Positions 22,844 through 22,982 of a stretch of 22,982 bases of DNA are shown in pieces (positions within the stretch are counted from its first letter, which is position 1; each line of letters opens with the position of its first letter). The notes beneath the pieces are model-generated. The model made no database searches. It saw only the letters and a list, made by a program, of their open reading frames with translations, and was not told the origin of the DNA. The DNA is taken from assembly GCA_036272815.1 (NCBI GenBank), contig DATAYA010000050.1:1-22982 (forward strand), read 5' to 3'. Source of the DNA: DATAYA01 sp036272815 (GTDB lineage Bacteria; Pseudomonadota; Alphaproteobacteria; Acetobacterales; Acetobacteraceae). A program made the position numbers and the translations under genes.

Positions 22844-22982
22844 ATGAACATCGCGATCTTCGGCCTCGCCGTCAGCTCCACCTGGGGCAACGGCCACGCC
22901 TCCTTATGGCGCGGCCTGATCGCGGCCCTCGCGGCGCAGGGCCACCGCGTCACGTTCTTCGAGCGCGACGTGCCCTATTACG
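22844..22982 (+). CDS. CgeB-like glycosyltransferase, 5' part only (cut by window edge)
   Basis: Forty-six codons are visible. The N-terminus MNIAIFGLAVSSTWGNGHAS followed by LWRGLIAALAAQGHRVTFFERDVPYY matches the first Rossmann strand and helix of CgeB-like (DUF3880-type) glycosyltransferases. The ribosome-binding site is weak (GGCCGGGG). The upstream gap from 22736 to 22843 contains the hairpin after nhaA and a TTGACG at 22768-22773 without a convincing -10. The catalytic half lies outside the window. Confidence 0.75.
   Translation, partial: MNIAIFGLAVSSTWGNGHASLWRGLIAALAAQGHRVTFFERDVPYY

Noticed and set aside
1..22982. tRNA or rRNA genes, CRISPR arrays, insertion sequences, prophage genes
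   Set aside because: No cloverleaf-like stretch, spaced identical repeats, transposase, integrase or terminal inverted repeats were seen; the gene content is ordinary chromosomal.

Overview
The window is very GC-rich (about 70 % by eye) and gene-dense. Start/stop overlaps (ATGA, TGATG, TTGA) are common, TTG and GTG starts occur, and no gene-free stretch exceeds 300 bases. The alphaproteobacterial type of SspB, the compact VUT transporter, the DUF4410 lipoprotein and the codon use suggest an alphaproteobacterium, most likely Acetobacteraceae/Rhodospirillales. That placement is inference from gene content. I see no rRNA, tRNA, CRISPR array, insertion sequence, integrase or phage gene.

Region 1 (1-4,795, minus strand) is a drug-efflux operon: DUF4410 lipoprotein, AcrA-type membrane fusion protein, and an AcrB-type RND pump cut by the left window edge. 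A candidate promoter and a perfect 13-base inverted repeat over its expected start point precede it. Region 2 (4,824-7,491, minus strand) is an envelope-stress type operon: Tat-type metallophosphoesterase, small type I copper protein (cupredoxin), ECF sigma factor, and its zinc-finger membrane anti-sigma factor. A candidate ECF promoter lies in front of the first gene, so the operon is probably autoregulated.

Region 3 (7,518-15,522, plus strand) is a nine-gene run with almost no spacing: sspB, class I fumarase, VOC protein, VUT transporter, queA, tgt, cation diffusion facilitator, queF and an Fsr-type MFS exporter. Region 4 (15,435-16,880, minus) is a DHA2 drug exporter whose 3' end overlaps that of fsr. 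Region 5 (16,905-20,500, plus) holds a TrkA-domain potassium channel, queG, a ribbon-helix-helix protein, a small unknown protein and a second cation diffusion facilitator. Region 6 holds a family-9-like glycosyltransferase (minus), nhaA (plus) and the start of a CgeB-like glycosyltransferase cut by the right edge.

The main functional theme is queuosine. Uptake of a deazaguanine precursor (VUT), preQ0 reduction (QueF), tRNA insertion (Tgt), and the two finishing steps (QueA, QueG) are all here, split over two neighbouring operons and mixed with ion transporters. The de novo genes queD, queE and queC are not in the window. A second theme is membrane transport: RND, two CDF, two MFS, one potassium channel, NhaA and VUT. 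Nothing here is an unmistakably new system. The most interesting leads are the ECF/cupredoxin/phosphoesterase module, the ion-transport genes interleaved with queuosine genes, and very short leader ORFs that end on the start codons of several genes.
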